A DNA stretch of 64,000 nucleotides from Calothrix sp. MO_167.B12 (lineage in GTDB: Bacteria; Cyanobacteriota; Cyanobacteriia; Cyanobacteriales; Nostocaceae): assembly GCA_030066045.1 (NCBI GenBank), contig JASJCJ010000009.1, forward strand, positions 1 through 64,000, read 5' to 3'. Of the stretch, positions 26,236 through 35,577 are shown piece after piece. Under the pieces are notes generated by a model. It was not told the origin of the DNA, made no database searches, and saw nothing but the letters and a program-made list of their open reading frames with translations. The position numbers and the translations under genes were made by a program. Within the stretch, counting starts at the first letter, position 1; each line of letters starts with the position of its first letter.

Positions 26236-28581
26236 TTAATGGTCAAGAGTTGCTTTATCTTCAACCAGAGAAAAACCGCGATCGCCTGATTTATTTTTTG
26301 CTGGTTGCACTTGAAAGGTTACTTTGTCCATCATGTCTCCGCTTTTTACTTGTAGATTCCATTCACCGGGACGTAATGTCCAAAATAGATGAGAATTATC
26401 TGAGTTGGTAGTCAGCTTTTGATGATTCAGCCACCATTCGACAGGTTGGGTAATTTGACCCGATACCTTAAACTCTAATTTTTGCCGTGTAATATCGCCG
26501 GGATACAGTAAAAATAAATCACCATTACGGGGAGATACAATCCTGAGTTTGCCAGCATTCAACCTAGATTGTCCTTGCTGGGCTAGCCATTCATCATATT
26601 CTGGAGGTAACTTAAAGTCCTGCTGGCGTTGGTATTTACTGATGTCTTCTGGGTAAAAATATTCCTGCACCACCGAAGAACAACCTGGTGTTGGTTTTAA
26701 CCCAGAAGTAGCGCAGATTGGTAATTTTACCATAGTTGGTGGTGAAGAAAATTTCTCTGGGACCTGGGACGAGTGCAGATGTAACATAATTCGGTTCCAT
26801 AATGGTGCTGCACCCATAACACCAGACACCTGATTCATGGGAGTGCCATCAAAATTACCCACCCAAGTGGCTACGGTGTAATCAGTAGTAAAGCCTACAG
26901 TCCAAGTGTCACGGAAGTTAGAAGAAGTACCCGTTTTCACAGCAGCAGGGAAGGGTAAGTTCAATACTGAGTCTACACCAAATGCAGTGGCTCTGGCATG
27001 GCGATCGCTCAAAATATCGATGATTAATTGCCATGTGTTAGCATTTTGGACTGATGATCGATCATTGTTAGTTGAGGATGGGGATAATTTTGTGACTAGG
27101 GGTATGGCTTGTCCCTGGCGTGCCATAGTCATGTAAGCTCTAGCTAATTCCCAAAGACTAACTTCCCCACTACCAAGGCTTAAACCTAGCCCATAATATT
27201 CTGGACTTTGGGTGAGGTGAGCAAATCCCAGTTGGTGCAGACGCTCTAAGAAAGTCCCCACCCCCACCTTTTCCAAAATCCTCACTGCGGGTACATTCAG
27301 GGAATTTGCCAAAGCTACCCGCACTCGCACTGGTCCGAGGAAGGTTTCATCATAATCCGTAGGACTATACAATTTTGCTCCGGGAATGGCATAGTGGGCG
27401 GGTACGTCAGCCAAAATCGTATTGGGGCGAATCACACCACCTTCGAGAGCTAATTCATAGAGAAATGGTTTGAGGGTAGAACCTGGTTGACGTAGTGCTT
27501 GTACCCCATCATTACGCCCTTGGTTGGAGGTATCAAAGTAATCCGGCGAACCAACATAGGCTACAACTTCCCCAGTATGATTGCTTATAACTAAAGCCGC
27601 TGCATGGTATACATTATTATCAGCTAGGGAATCAACTACTTGCTGCACCTGGGCCTCTACAAATTGTTGCAAAGGGCGATCGATGGTGGTATGTATGGGA
27701 GCAGAAATTTTTTCCTTTTGGTTATTCAAATCTGGTTGACTAGCTAGCCAAAACAGAAAATGGGGTGCAGCAATAATTCCTTGACGGCGAGACTGGAAGA
27801 CAACATTTTCCGAGTATGCCCGTTGTGCTTCAGCATCATTTATATATCCATCTTCTACCATGCGATCGAGGACATATTTCTGTCGCTTTTTTAACCTCTG
27901 CCAATGGCGATGGGGGTCAAAGTAATTGGGATTATTGGGAAGGGCTGCTAACAAACTAGCTTGGGCAAGGTTCAGTTCTTGAGCAGGTATAGAAAAATAA
28001 ATCCGGGCAGCTGCCTCCACGCCATAGATATTACTTCCCATAGGTAAACGATTGATGTAAGCAAAGAGAATTTCGTCTTTATTCATCCCTGCCGTTAGTC
28101 GCCAAGACAACCAAATCTCCTGTACTTTACCCGTAATATTGCGGGGAGTTGGATCTAACATCCGCGCTAACTGCATAGTGATGGTAGAAGCACCGGAAAC
28201 AATTCTTTGCTTATGAATGGCATCCTTAATAGCACGGGCAACAGCTTGTAAATCCAGTGCCCCATGTTGATAAAATCGTTTATCTTCCGCAGCTAAAATA
28301 GCCTGGATAAAGTGGGGTGAAACTTGATTCAGTGGTACTACCGTAGTATGCTCTCGATCGCGGGTGAGTAATGTTCCTAATGGTAAACCATTGCGATCGC
28401 GAAATTCCCATGCTAGTTGTGTTTGTCTAATATCTGCACTACGAACTGGAACCAAGTATGGTAATAACCGCACCGTCAAGCAAATTATCAGCACAGCCAC
28501 AATAAATTTATACCTGCGCTTACTTAAGAGGTTCCTAATTTTGTGTGCCACCAGTATCAAAATTTTCCACACCCATCCCAT
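26236..28581 (-). CDS. pbpC: penicillin-binding protein 1C (PbpC-type bifunctional transglycosylase/transpeptidase)
   Basis: 781 aa. One N-terminal membrane anchor (FIVAVLIICLTVRLLPYL, ~28-45) is followed by a GT51 glycosyltransferase domain with the catalytic Glu in AILAAEDKRFYQHGALDL and the GASTITMQLARM motif. The transpeptidase domain has the SxxK motif in RQPGSTLKPF, SLN in ALANSLNVPAVR and KTGTSS. The C-terminal ~90 residues (RIVSPRNGDLFLLYPGD, FWTLRPGEWNLQVKSG) are the BiPBP_C domain that separates PBP1C from PBP1A/1B. The enzyme polymerises and may cross-link peptidoglycan at the outer face of the inner membrane. In E. coli, PbpC is often paired with an alpha-2-macroglobulin (YfhM); none is nearby. 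Confidence 0.92.
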   Translation of the reverse strand: MGWVWKILILVAHKIRNLLSKRRYKFIVAVLIICLTVRLLPYLVPVRSADIRQTQLAWEFRDRNGLPLGTLLTRDREHTTVVPLNQVSPHFIQAILAAEDKRFYQHGALDLQAVARAIKDAIHKQRIVSGASTITMQLARMLDPTPRNITGKVQEIWLSWRLTAGMNKDEILFAYINRLPMGSNIYGVEAAARIYFSIPAQELNLAQASLLAALPNNPNYFDPHRHWQRLKKRQKYVLDRMVEDGYINDAEAQRAYSENVVFQSRRQGIIAAPHFLFWLASQPDLNNQKEKISAPIHTTIDRPLQQFVEAQVQQVVDSLADNNVYHAAALVISNHTGEVVAYVGSPDYFDTSNQGRNDGVQALRQPGSTLKPFLYELALEGGVIRPNTILADVPAHYAIPGAKLYSPTDYDETFLGPVRVRVALANSLNVPAVRILEKVGVGTFLERLHQLGFAHLTQSPEYYGLGLSLGSGEVSLWELARAYMTMARQGQAIPLVTKLSPSSTNNDRSSVQNANTWQLIIDILSDRHARATAFGVDSVLNLPFPAAVKTGTSSNFRDTWTVGFTTDYTVATWVGNFDGTPMNQVSGVMGAAPLWNRIMLHLHSSQVPEKFSSPPTMVKLPICATSGLKPTPGCSSVVQEYFYPEDISKYQRQQDFKLPPEYDEWLAQQGQSRLNAGKLRIVSPRNGDLFLLYPGDITRQKLEFKVSGQITQPVEWWLNHQKLTTNSDNSHLFWTLRPGEWNLQVKSGDMMDKVTFQVQPAKNKSGDRGFSLVEDKATLDH

Positions 28582-28614
28582 TGGCTACTTCCTTCTTGAC
28601 TGCATCCACAATTT

Positions 28615-28727
28615 GGCGTTGCTGAATCCATGTATGAAAATTATGTTGCATGATTCCAAAACCCTTGTTCCAGACGTTGCAGTGCAACGTCTCTACACCC
28701 GTATTCATACTTCAAATCAGCAATGCC
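28615..28727. mobile_element. GGCRTTGC-ended mini-transposon with 8-bp duplication
   Basis: 113 bp from GGCGTTGCTGAATCC to ATCAGCAATGCC, flanked by perfect CACAATTT repeats (28607-28614 and 28728-28735). The interior has a hairpin AGACGTTGCAGTGCAACGTCT. The rest of 28582-29187 is non-coding. Confidence 0.9.
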
Positions 28728-29187
28728 CACAATTTTTTGGTCTATCAAAAAGATGTATTTTGAGATACATAATGCCAAAAATACAGTGTCCGCTGTTGGA
28801 AACCCTCTTAGGAGTGGGAGAGTGGGGCAGAAAAACCAAGACCCACTATTGGCCTAGTTTATTTTCTCCTATAGGCGGATTTTGGATTTGACATTAGTAA
28901 TTAGTAAATAGTCAATCGTCGCCTATTTTCTATATTTTTGGGTTATTGACAAACAACTGTATATCACCATACATAACCCAGGGCGGGATCGATTAACATG
29001 ACCGAAGGCTTCTGCCTTCGTCAGGCAGGAGGCAGAAGACAGAAGGAGAACTTTTCCGCTCAAACCCTTTGCCTTGTTCCTTCACTTGATAACCAGCCTG
29101 CTTTTGATAAACCCATTCAGCATTTGTAGTTTCATATTTTTTAACTGCTGATATCACTCCACATTAGAGATTAAGAGATACAACCGA

Positions 29188-31416
29188 ATGAATATCACCC
29201 ATATAAACCCTACAAGAGCCCAGCGTATAGATCAAATTATTAGAAAGCGCAAAGCATTTAGTGCCAAACTACAACGAGATAAAGCTAATTTAGAAGCTCG
29301 CAAACTGGCTTTGTTTAATCTCAAAAAACACCGTGAGGATTTACTTGCTAGGGGAATTGATTCTAATTCTGCTGTCCGTTTGGGTGAAATAGATTTTAGT
29401 TTACTACCAAAGATTGATACCCTAGTAGCTTCCCTACAACAATTGTATAATCGTTGTACCCGCGACACTATTAATATTGCTGTAGTTGGCTATGCCCGCC
29501 AAGGAAAAAGTCGTTTATTACGCAGCCTCACAGGGCTAAAAAATACTGTCATTCCCGATGGCGGTGATGGTTATTGTACTGGTACTCTGAGTAAAATTCG
29601 CCACGAGCCAGGATTGCCAGAAGCTAAAGCTAAAGTACAATTTTACTCCTGGCAGGATTTCCGGGGACAGGTTCTCAGCCCCTACTATGAAACACTGGGT
29701 TTGGAAACTGTACCCATGAGTTTGGATGATTTTGCCCAGTATCCCCCATCCCCTTTACCTGTCGATCGCCGGGATAGTGTGATTGATAAGTCTCGTTACG
29801 GACATTTACGGAAAGATTATTTTTCTAATGTGCAAAAATATCGCCATCTTCTGGGTCAATCATCTGTGGAAATTGGTGAGGGACAAATTCGGGAATATGT
29901 CACCCAAGATACTAAGGATGGCAGTGGGGAAAAGATTGTCAATTATTTGGCGGTGCAAGAGGTAGAGGTGTCTTGTCCTTTCCCTGCGGAGGATATTGGC
30001 AAGATTATGTTAATTGATTTACCAGGATTGGGAGATACCAACCTAATTGATGCCGATCGCCTGATGAATACCCTCCACCATGAAGCGGATTTTGTCCTGT
30101 TTGTCCGTCGTCCGGAAGCTAATGCTGTCTGGGGAGAAGCACATATCAAACTATATCAAAAGGCACGGGAAGCTTTAGGAGAATTGCCATTACATGAATG
30201 CTCATTTATGGTACTAAATAGAACTAAAGATGGAACCGAGGGGGGAGATAATACTTACCGTTGTCAAACCCTACAAGGAGAATTAAAACAAACACCAATT
30301 CGGGTAGAACGATGTGCGATCGCTGATTGTTCTAATCCAGAGGAAGCTAATTCCCAAATCCTGGAACCCATTCTTAACTACCTGGTAGAGAACATAGAGT
30401 ATATTGACAGCAAATATGCCCATTCTTGTCAGAAACAAATCGATCGCTTGCAAAAGGACATTGATGGGGAATTAGCCAAAGCCGAAAAAGCCCTAGCTCA
30501 TTATAGTGATAGCGATTTACTATTCGAGCAGTTGTTTGAGGGATTTTGGCAAAAACTCACCAACGACTTAGAAAACTTATTGACCCACTTCTTACAACAT
30601 CGCCATGATCGCGATCGCGAATTTGAAGAACGGATTCAATCAGCGATCGCCAACTGTCGTCAGGATACAGGGATTCCCGAAACCCCAGAGGAGATTATTG
30701 AACGTCGCAATCTGTTTGGTTCCTACACCACGGCATACAACGAATTTTTACATGAAATTCGCACCCATTTCTTACAACATTTTCTCTCCCTAGATATGGG
30801 GATGCAACAATCATTAGAAACACGTAAGCTATTAGTATCAAAAGTATTCATAAATTACTTAGGAGAACTAGCCGAAGGTGAAGGTTCCCAATTACTAAAA
30901 GCGATCGCCACCCATTTACCAGAAAATGCTACTACCCTGAAAAATGCCTTTGGAGCGATCGCAGACTTTAATGTTTCTGGGGCGGGGAGAATCCAGCGAC
31001 AAATCCGAGAGAATCTCAACAAACTCAGACCAGATACTAATTTTATGACCTTTGCAGAGGTGGCTAGCGATGTCCTTACGGTGGATGCACCCCTGCCTAC
31101 CCAGGAAGAGTTAATTTTAGCAGCTCTACAAACACTACATAAAGAAGCCGCAGATAAGGCAGAGGAAGCCTTAAACAAGGTTATTTGTGAACCTAGTATA
31201 GATTCTTACTACATGGTAGAAGAATTTGTCGATCGCATACTTCGTAGTCAGGGAGTACAACTGGAGTGGCGTATCTTCCTGCGGAAAGTATCTTCCCAAG
31301 TTTGGCCTGAATTTAAGGAAATGGAAAAGCGTCTGCAACAGCAACAAATTTGGCAAGTATTAGTTAAGCGAGCCAAGGAAGTGAATGAATTACAGGACAA
31401 GCAACTGATGAATTAA
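29188..31416 (+). CDS. dynamin-like GTPase
   Basis: 742 aa. The GTPase domain carries G1 GYARQGKSRLLRSLTG near residue 101, G3 LIDLPGLGDTN near 277 and G4 LNRTKDG near 344. Residues 1-100 are a charged helical N-terminus. From ~395 to the end the protein is long alpha-helical (SCQKQIDRLQKDIDGELAKA, then further helices), typical of bacterial dynamin-like proteins that remodel membranes. No transmembrane helix is obvious. The gene is single and precedes a Uma2 gene on the same strand by ~80 nt. The residue after the P-loop glycine (Arg-Gln before GKS) is unusual but compatible with this family. Function in this organism is unknown. Confidence 0.8.
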   Translation: MNITHINPTRAQRIDQIIRKRKAFSAKLQRDKANLEARKLALFNLKKHREDLLARGIDSNSAVRLGEIDFSLLPKIDTLVASLQQLYNRCTRDTINIAVVGYARQGKSRLLRSLTGLKNTVIPDGGDGYCTGTLSKIRHEPGLPEAKAKVQFYSWQDFRGQVLSPYYETLGLETVPMSLDDFAQYPPSPLPVDRRDSVIDKSRYGHLRKDYFSNVQKYRHLLGQSSVEIGEGQIREYVTQDTKDGSGEKIVNYLAVQEVEVSCPFPAEDIGKIMLIDLPGLGDTNLIDADRLMNTLHHEADFVLFVRRPEANAVWGEAHIKLYQKAREALGELPLHECSFMVLNRTKDGTEGGDNTYRCQTLQGELKQTPIRVERCAIADCSNPEEANSQILEPILNYLVENIEYIDSKYAHSCQKQIDRLQKDIDGELAKAEKALAHYSDSDLLFEQLFEGFWQKLTNDLENLLTHFLQHRHDRDREFEERIQSAIANCRQDTGIPETPEEIIERRNLFGSYTTAYNEFLHEIRTHFLQHFLSLDMGMQQSLETRKLLVSKVFINYLGELAEGEGSQLLKAIATHLPENATTLKNAFGAIADFNVSGAGRIQRQIRENLNKLRPDTNFMTFAEVASDVLTVDAPLPTQEELILAALQTLHKEAADKAEEALNKVICEPSIDSYYMVEEFVDRILRSQGVQLEWRIFLRKVSSQVWPEFKEMEKRLQQQQIWQVLVKRAKEVNELQDKQLMN

Positions 31417-31496
31417 AATCATGGCGCTGCGCTACACCCCACCCGAAGATCGAGGTGGGCTGCGCTAAACTTTGTAAAGGAGTTCGATGAATCTTG

Positions 31497-32135
31497 ATGC
31501 TATTAGAGTTAAAACAATTAAGGATTCAACCGGGACAGCAACTGCTACTTGAGGACGTTAGCTGGCAGCAATTTGAAAATATTTTAGCGGAATTGGGAGA
31601 ACATCGTGCTGCCAGAATTTCCTATAGTCATGGGTTTTTAGAAATTATGGTTCCCTTACCAGAACATGAAAAAGCCAAAGAAATTATTGGCGATATGGTT
31701 AAAATTTTATTGAATGAAATAGGGAGCAATTACGATTCTTTAGGTTCAACAACCCTCAAAAGTGAAAAAATGACTCAGGGAGTAGAACCAGATGCCTGTT
31801 TTTATATTCAAAATCAAGCTGCAATTATTGGTAAAAATCGTCTAGATTTAAATATCGATCCACCCCCAGATTTAGCTATAGAAATTGATTTAACTTCCCG
31901 CACCCAGTTGGAAAATTATCAAATTTTGGGAGTACCAGAGCTTTGGAAATATGAAAAACAAGGATTACAAATTAAAGTCTTGCAATCAGGAAAATATGTA
32001 GATTCAAATTTTAGCCCTACTTTTCCAGGTATACCAATAATTGAGTTAGTAAATCAATATGTACACCAGAGTCAAATTATTGGTAATAGCCAATCAATTC
32101 AAGCTTTTAGAAATTGGGTGCGGGATAATATTTAG
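31497..32135 (+). CDS. Uma2-family protein
   Basis: 212 aa from ATG 31497 (a TTG one codon upstream is also in frame). AAAGGAG lies 14 nt upstream, a long spacing; the closer ATG at 31487 is out of frame and stops after about 21 codons. Family features are ISYSHGFLEIMVPLPEHEKA, the conserved VEPDACFYIQNQ and PPPDLAIEIDLTSRTQLENY with its putative metal-binding Asp/Glu, and IPIIELVNQYV at the end. This is a different subgroup from the two Uma2 genes at 16.6-18.3 kb and has no coiled-coil tail. Putative nuclease-like fold, role unknown. Confidence 0.88.
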   Translation: MLLELKQLRIQPGQQLLLEDVSWQQFENILAELGEHRAARISYSHGFLEIMVPLPEHEKAKEIIGDMVKILLNEIGSNYDSLGSTTLKSEKMTQGVEPDACFYIQNQAAIIGKNRLDLNIDPPPDLAIEIDLTSRTQLENYQILGVPELWKYEKQGLQIKVLQSGKYVDSNFSPTFPGIPIIELVNQYVHQSQIIGNSQSIQAFRNWVRDNI

Positions 32136-32152
32136 TTTTGGCTTTTATTTAC

Positions 32153-32243
32153 GGCATTGCTGAATCATGGGATGATTTTGCCCAATTTGGAACGAATTAT
32201 CAATGGTTTTATCCGCCAATTCATCCCGCATTTATGCAACGCC
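32153..32243. mobile_element. GGCRTTGC-ended mini-transposon with 8-bp duplication
   Basis: 91 bp from GGCATTGCTGAATCATGG to TTATGCAACGCC, flanked by perfect TTATTTAC repeats (32145-32152 and 32244-32251). It starts 18 nt after the stop of the Uma2 gene. Confidence 0.9.
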
Positions 32244-32313
32244 TTATTTACAATGGCTCTATTCGCCAACCTGTAATGGATGAACCATTGCCAAGGTTCG
32301 GTGTGCTTTTGCG

Positions 32314-32670
32314 ACTAATACTCGACCACATTAATTTTGATGGGCTACTGTAGTGCGGGCATCTTGCCCGCTTCTTTACAGCAGGGAGCGAGACGCTCCC
32401 ACTACAATTGGTTTACATTTGGTGGAACACTAATACTCGACCACATTAATTTTGCCGGGTAAATGAACATCTCTTTTTCTCTTCTCTCCTTCTTCCTTCG
32501 CGCTCTTTGCGCCTTTGCGGTTTTTCCCTCTACCCATCAGAATTAATGCGATAGACCACTAATACTCCACCACATTAATTTTGATGGGCTGCTGTAGTGC
32601 GGGCATCTTGCCCGCTTTTTGTCAACAGGGAGCGAGACGCTCCCACTACAATTGGTTTACCCCGCAGACA
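32314..32670. mobile_element. array of three CTAATAC/CTAGTG-type mini-elements
   Basis: Three units begin with (C)TAATACTC(G/C)ACCACATTAA at about 32315, 32430 and 32560. The first and third hold the GCGGGCATCTTGCCCGC and GGGAGCGAGACGCTCCC hairpins. The middle one has a different core (CGCGCTCTTTGCGCCTTTGCG). Right ends read ATGCGATAGACCACTAAT or similar. No gene lies in 32136-32688. Confidence 0.75.
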
Positions 32671-32688
32671 TTTTTTCATTCAGCCATT

Positions 32689-33666
32689 CTATCCTTGACT
32701 AAAAGTACCCAAATTTACTGATTCTCCTGTATAAATACGCTGATAAATTTCCTGCATTTCCAAAGTGGTATGTTCTTTGGTGAGGAATCGAAACGCAGAA
32801 GTTGCAAGATATTCCGATTGTTGTTCAAAAGCCAACCACAGACGATTTTCAGCTTCTGCAACTTGACCAGTAGTATTAGAACCAGCGAAAATATCTACTA
32901 CTAAATCTCCAGGCTCTGTGAGAAAACGGATAAAGAACTCAGGGAGCTTGGCTGGGAACCTGGCGGGGTGCTGCTTCACCCCAACCGCCTTACAACCATT
33001 CAGATATTGACTGTTGGATTCGGTATGAGAAATTTGTAACAGGTTAGAAGGAATAGCTCCCCCATTGTCTTTAGCAAAAGCTTTACCAATGTTATGACCA
33101 GAAGGACGTACTTTTGGTGTATAAAACTTATCTGGATCTTTAAGTAATTTTTTCATGCGATCGCTATATGGTGCCAGGACTTTTGTGACATCAGCCTGGG
33201 GAAACTCCGTCTTACTGAACCACCACACAGTATTCACCGCATCTTTAGCCCGCATTTTGCGCTTATTCACCCATTCAATGGGACTGGGTAGTTTGGATGG
33301 GTTGTACCAATAAAAGTCTTCAGCGAGGAAAAAACCAATGCGATCGCAAAAGTGAATGGGTACTCGATAATTATATAAACTGCGAACGGGAACCCCTTTT
33401 TTATAAGCTCCACCCAAATCCACAACAAAACTGCCATCGTCACGTAGTTTTTGGTAAACAAGTGTGGCAAATTCGGCGAGCCAATCTACATATTCGTGCT
33501 GTTCCTTGTTGCCGTATTCTTTTTTACGTTGTAGGGCAAAGGGAGGACTGGTGATAACTAAGTTAACACTATTATCTGGTAATTTTTGTAATAGTTCGCG
33601 GGAGTCACCACAGTAGGCAGATCCTTTGGGAGTGGAATAAGCAGGTTGTATGTCTGGTAAGCGCAC
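32689..33666 (-). CDS. solitary DNA methyltransferase, beta class (probably N4-cytosine or N6-adenine)
   Basis: 325 aa. The catalytic motif IV is NLVITSPPF (residues ~36-43); the TSPP(Y/F) form is most frequent in N4-cytosine enzymes. The AdoMet-binding motif I is DLVVDIFAGSNTTG near residue 256, after the catalytic motif, which is the order of the beta class. The central region (WVNKRKMRAKDAVNTVWWFS, ~130-150) is common to this DNA_methylase N4/N6 family. No restriction enzyme is adjacent, so it looks like an orphan, regulatory-type enzyme as is frequent in filamentous cyanobacteria. The target sequence cannot be read from the protein. Confidence 0.88.
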   Translation of the reverse strand: MRLPDIQPAYSTPKGSAYCGDSRELLQKLPDNSVNLVITSPPFALQRKKEYGNKEQHEYVDWLAEFATLVYQKLRDDGSFVVDLGGAYKKGVPVRSLYNYRVPIHFCDRIGFFLAEDFYWYNPSKLPSPIEWVNKRKMRAKDAVNTVWWFSKTEFPQADVTKVLAPYSDRMKKLLKDPDKFYTPKVRPSGHNIGKAFAKDNGGAIPSNLLQISHTESNSQYLNGCKAVGVKQHPARFPAKLPEFFIRFLTEPGDLVVDIFAGSNTTGQVAEAENRLWLAFEQQSEYLATSAFRFLTKEHTTLEMQEIYQRIYTGESVNLGTFSQG

Positions 33667-33697
33667 GATTGGATGGCATCTCCATATTTAATTTTTA

Positions 33698-33785
33698 GGC
33701 GTTGCTGATCTAAAGTATGAATTTGTCTCACGCATTAGACGCGAAGCGGCTTCCCGCAGGGTAGTCGCAAAGACGCAAAGAATGG
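33698..33785. mobile_element. left end of a GGCRTTGC-type mini-transposon
   Basis: GGCGTTGCTGATC and TGAATTTGTCTCACGCATT match the family, followed by GCGGCTTCCCGCAGGGTAG. No matching right end was found, so the copy is truncated or diverged. The rest of 33667-34333 has the hairpin element below and no gene. Confidence 0.6.
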
Positions 33786-34003
33786 TTGTTTATTCAAAGA
33801 ATGTATGTGTCGCAAACATTATTTGAATCAGAGAAAATGTCAAAGCTGTTTTACAAGTAACTTACACCAGTTTAGTTGTAGCGACTATCTTGATTGTCAA
33901 GCGATTATATGCACAAAAAATTCCCCTGACTCATCCTCTTTTATCACTCTCAGTGAATAAAAATCTAAAACCCTTATTTGAAGAGGATTTTATGAATTTA
34001 GAT

Positions 34004-34110
34004 GTAGGTTGGGTTGAGGAACGAAACCCAACACCCGAAGAAATTGGTATTGTTGGGTTACCCTGCGGGAAGCCCCTTCGGGTCTACACTCCGTTCCACC
34101 CAACCTACAT
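34004..34110. repeat. GTAGGTTGGGTTG hairpin element
   Basis: An inverted repeat runs from TGTAGGTTGGGTTGAGG to CCACCCAACCTACA, with inner copies of AACCCAAC/GTTGGGTT and a CGGGAAGCCCCTTCGGGTCT segment shared with 11.6 kb. Confidence 0.8.
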
Positions 34111-34333
34111 TAATTTTTCTTTTTCTAGAGTGACAAAAAAGGGCTAATCCACATAACCAGGGGATTCATAGCAAGCAAGCTTTTACCTTAATTGAGAATT
34201 CAATTTTATGAGGGATTTTTTCAGCTCACAAAGTTGTCATTCGCTTTTTACTGCATCGATTTGACAGTTAAAAACGGTCTTCACTTTCTAACTAACCAAG
34301 TCTCACTTTAGCTATACTCTGCACTGACGGTAT

Positions 34334-34909
34334 CTATTGGCACTTACGGTATCTAATGCGATAACGTATTCCCCCAACATTGGCTATACTTTCTCCATAA
34401 GCAGTCATGGAGGTATTCACGCGCATATTCACTCTTCTACCACAACGTGTCCATTTTTTGAGGCTTACTCCATCTGTAATCGAGTAGTTCCTTTCACCAT
34501 GTATCATTGTATTCAAAACAGGTCCAGGTATACCATTGACTAAGTAATCTGCTCTGAGTCTTCCTTGTGTTTGTGGAGCAACATAGCCTCGATAAAGAGC
34601 ATCTAAGGAGGTAATTTGATAGTGTGGAGGTACGCTAATCAGAAACATTAAGTTACAGTTACGGGTTCTCCGTCTACGTGCGTGGGCAACATAACGACGA
34701 AATCGAAAAGTTAATACTTGACCACTGGGATTGACAATCACCCTAGTAAAACGAGGTGAACGAGGTGGACAACCGCTACCAGTGTAACTAGCACCAACTA
34801 TTTGTGGTTGTGCAAGAGCAGGTGCAACCGAAGCAGCTAACAGTGTAGCTGTAGCCAGAAAAACTTTAACAAAATTAATTGATGTTTTCCGGAAATTTTT
34901 AATATTCAT
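34334..34909 (-). CDS. secreted DUF4360-type protein
   Basis: 191 aa with an N-terminal signal peptide (FVKVFLATATLLAASVAPALA, predicted cleavage after ALA near residue 33). The mature part has two Cys-Arg features (SGCPPRSPRF, RRRTRNCNLMF, WTRCGRRVN, RYRKCQ at the C-terminus), suggesting two disulphides, and the segment VNPSGQVLTFRFRRYV. It resembles DUF4360 proteins, whose function is unknown. It is predicted to be periplasmic or extracellular. A degraded copy of its 3' end lies upstream at ~35.4 kb. Confidence 0.75.
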   Translation of the reverse strand: MNIKNFRKTSINFVKVFLATATLLAASVAPALAQPQIVGASYTGSGCPPRSPRFTRVIVNPSGQVLTFRFRRYVAHARRRRTRNCNLMFLISVPPHYQITSLDALYRGYVAPQTQGRLRADYLVNGIPGPVLNTMIHGERNYSITDGVSLKKWTRCGRRVNMRVNTSMTAYGESIANVGGIRYRIRYRKCQ

Positions 34910-35254
34910 ACTGACCTCCCTTCTTGAGAAAATTGATTTACATTAAGAAGGAGAATATTGAAACAACTAGTAAGTTAATTGAGTGTTTCTCGATATTAAG
35001 AAACGCATATTTAATAACTTGCAATTTTGATTTAGCTTGGAATGGTGCCGTACTCGCGTCTCAAGGCACCCTACTTTTGTGTTTTATTTAATCCACATTC
35101 TGAAAGAGATATACTTTGGCTCTTTAAAATTGGACTTCCCAAATAATTAGTTATGGTAAATTTGAACGCAGAGCAATCTTATTTGCAGTGTCTTCAGCCA
35201 AGACTACACTCCCAACGGCTAAAAATTTAACTTTTCGTAGTGGACTGACACGCC

Positions 35255-35345
35255 TAAAAATGTAGGTTGGGTTGAGCGGTAGGGAAACCCAACAAAGCTT
35301 TACTGGTGTTGGGTTTCATTCTTCAACCCAACCTACACCTATTGC
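35255..35345. repeat. GTAGGTTGGGTTG hairpin element (near-identical inverted copy at 53.03 kb)
   Basis: It starts AGTGGACTGACACGCC, then ATGTAGGTTGGGTTGAG, and ends CAACCCAACCTACACC followed by TATTGCACTATTTTA. The sequence at 53003-53132 is almost the same in the opposite orientation. Confidence 0.85.
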
Positions 35346-35394
35346 ACTATTTTAAGCTTGCCACGCCACTACAATCATTAATCCGTTTAGAGTA

Positions 35395-35490
35395 TAATTA
35401 CCATTCGCTTAACTCTAGCGATACTTTGACCTGTCGCAGTTATGGAAGTCTAACTTTAGCTACTAATCGCACTTACGGTTTTCCGTAATT
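35395..35490 (-). pseudogene. degraded 3' fragment of a DUF4360-like gene
   Basis: Read leftward, one stretch gives ENRKCD-stop followed by TAGCTAAAGTTAGACTTCC, matching the RYRKCQ end and downstream DNA of the intact gene at 34334. A second stretch reads TSITATGQSIARV, like TSMTAYGESIANV of the intact protein. The order is disturbed, so this is a rearranged relic. The GCAACGCC end of a mini-transposon at 35563-35570 follows. Confidence 0.4.
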
Positions 35491-35577
35491 AGACTGTAAA
35501 TTTTAGTTAAGAAGAATGGTAGGTTGGATTGAGCCATAGGGAAACCCAACAAACCTTATTCAGCAACGCCTAATTTT

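Noticed and set aside
32138-32353. 71-codon open frame after the Uma2 gene
   Set aside because: Coincides with a mini-transposon (32153-32243) and a palindromic element; translation is of the repeats.
33890-34147. 85-codon open frame
   Set aside because: Its second half is the GTAGGTTGGGTTG hairpin element.
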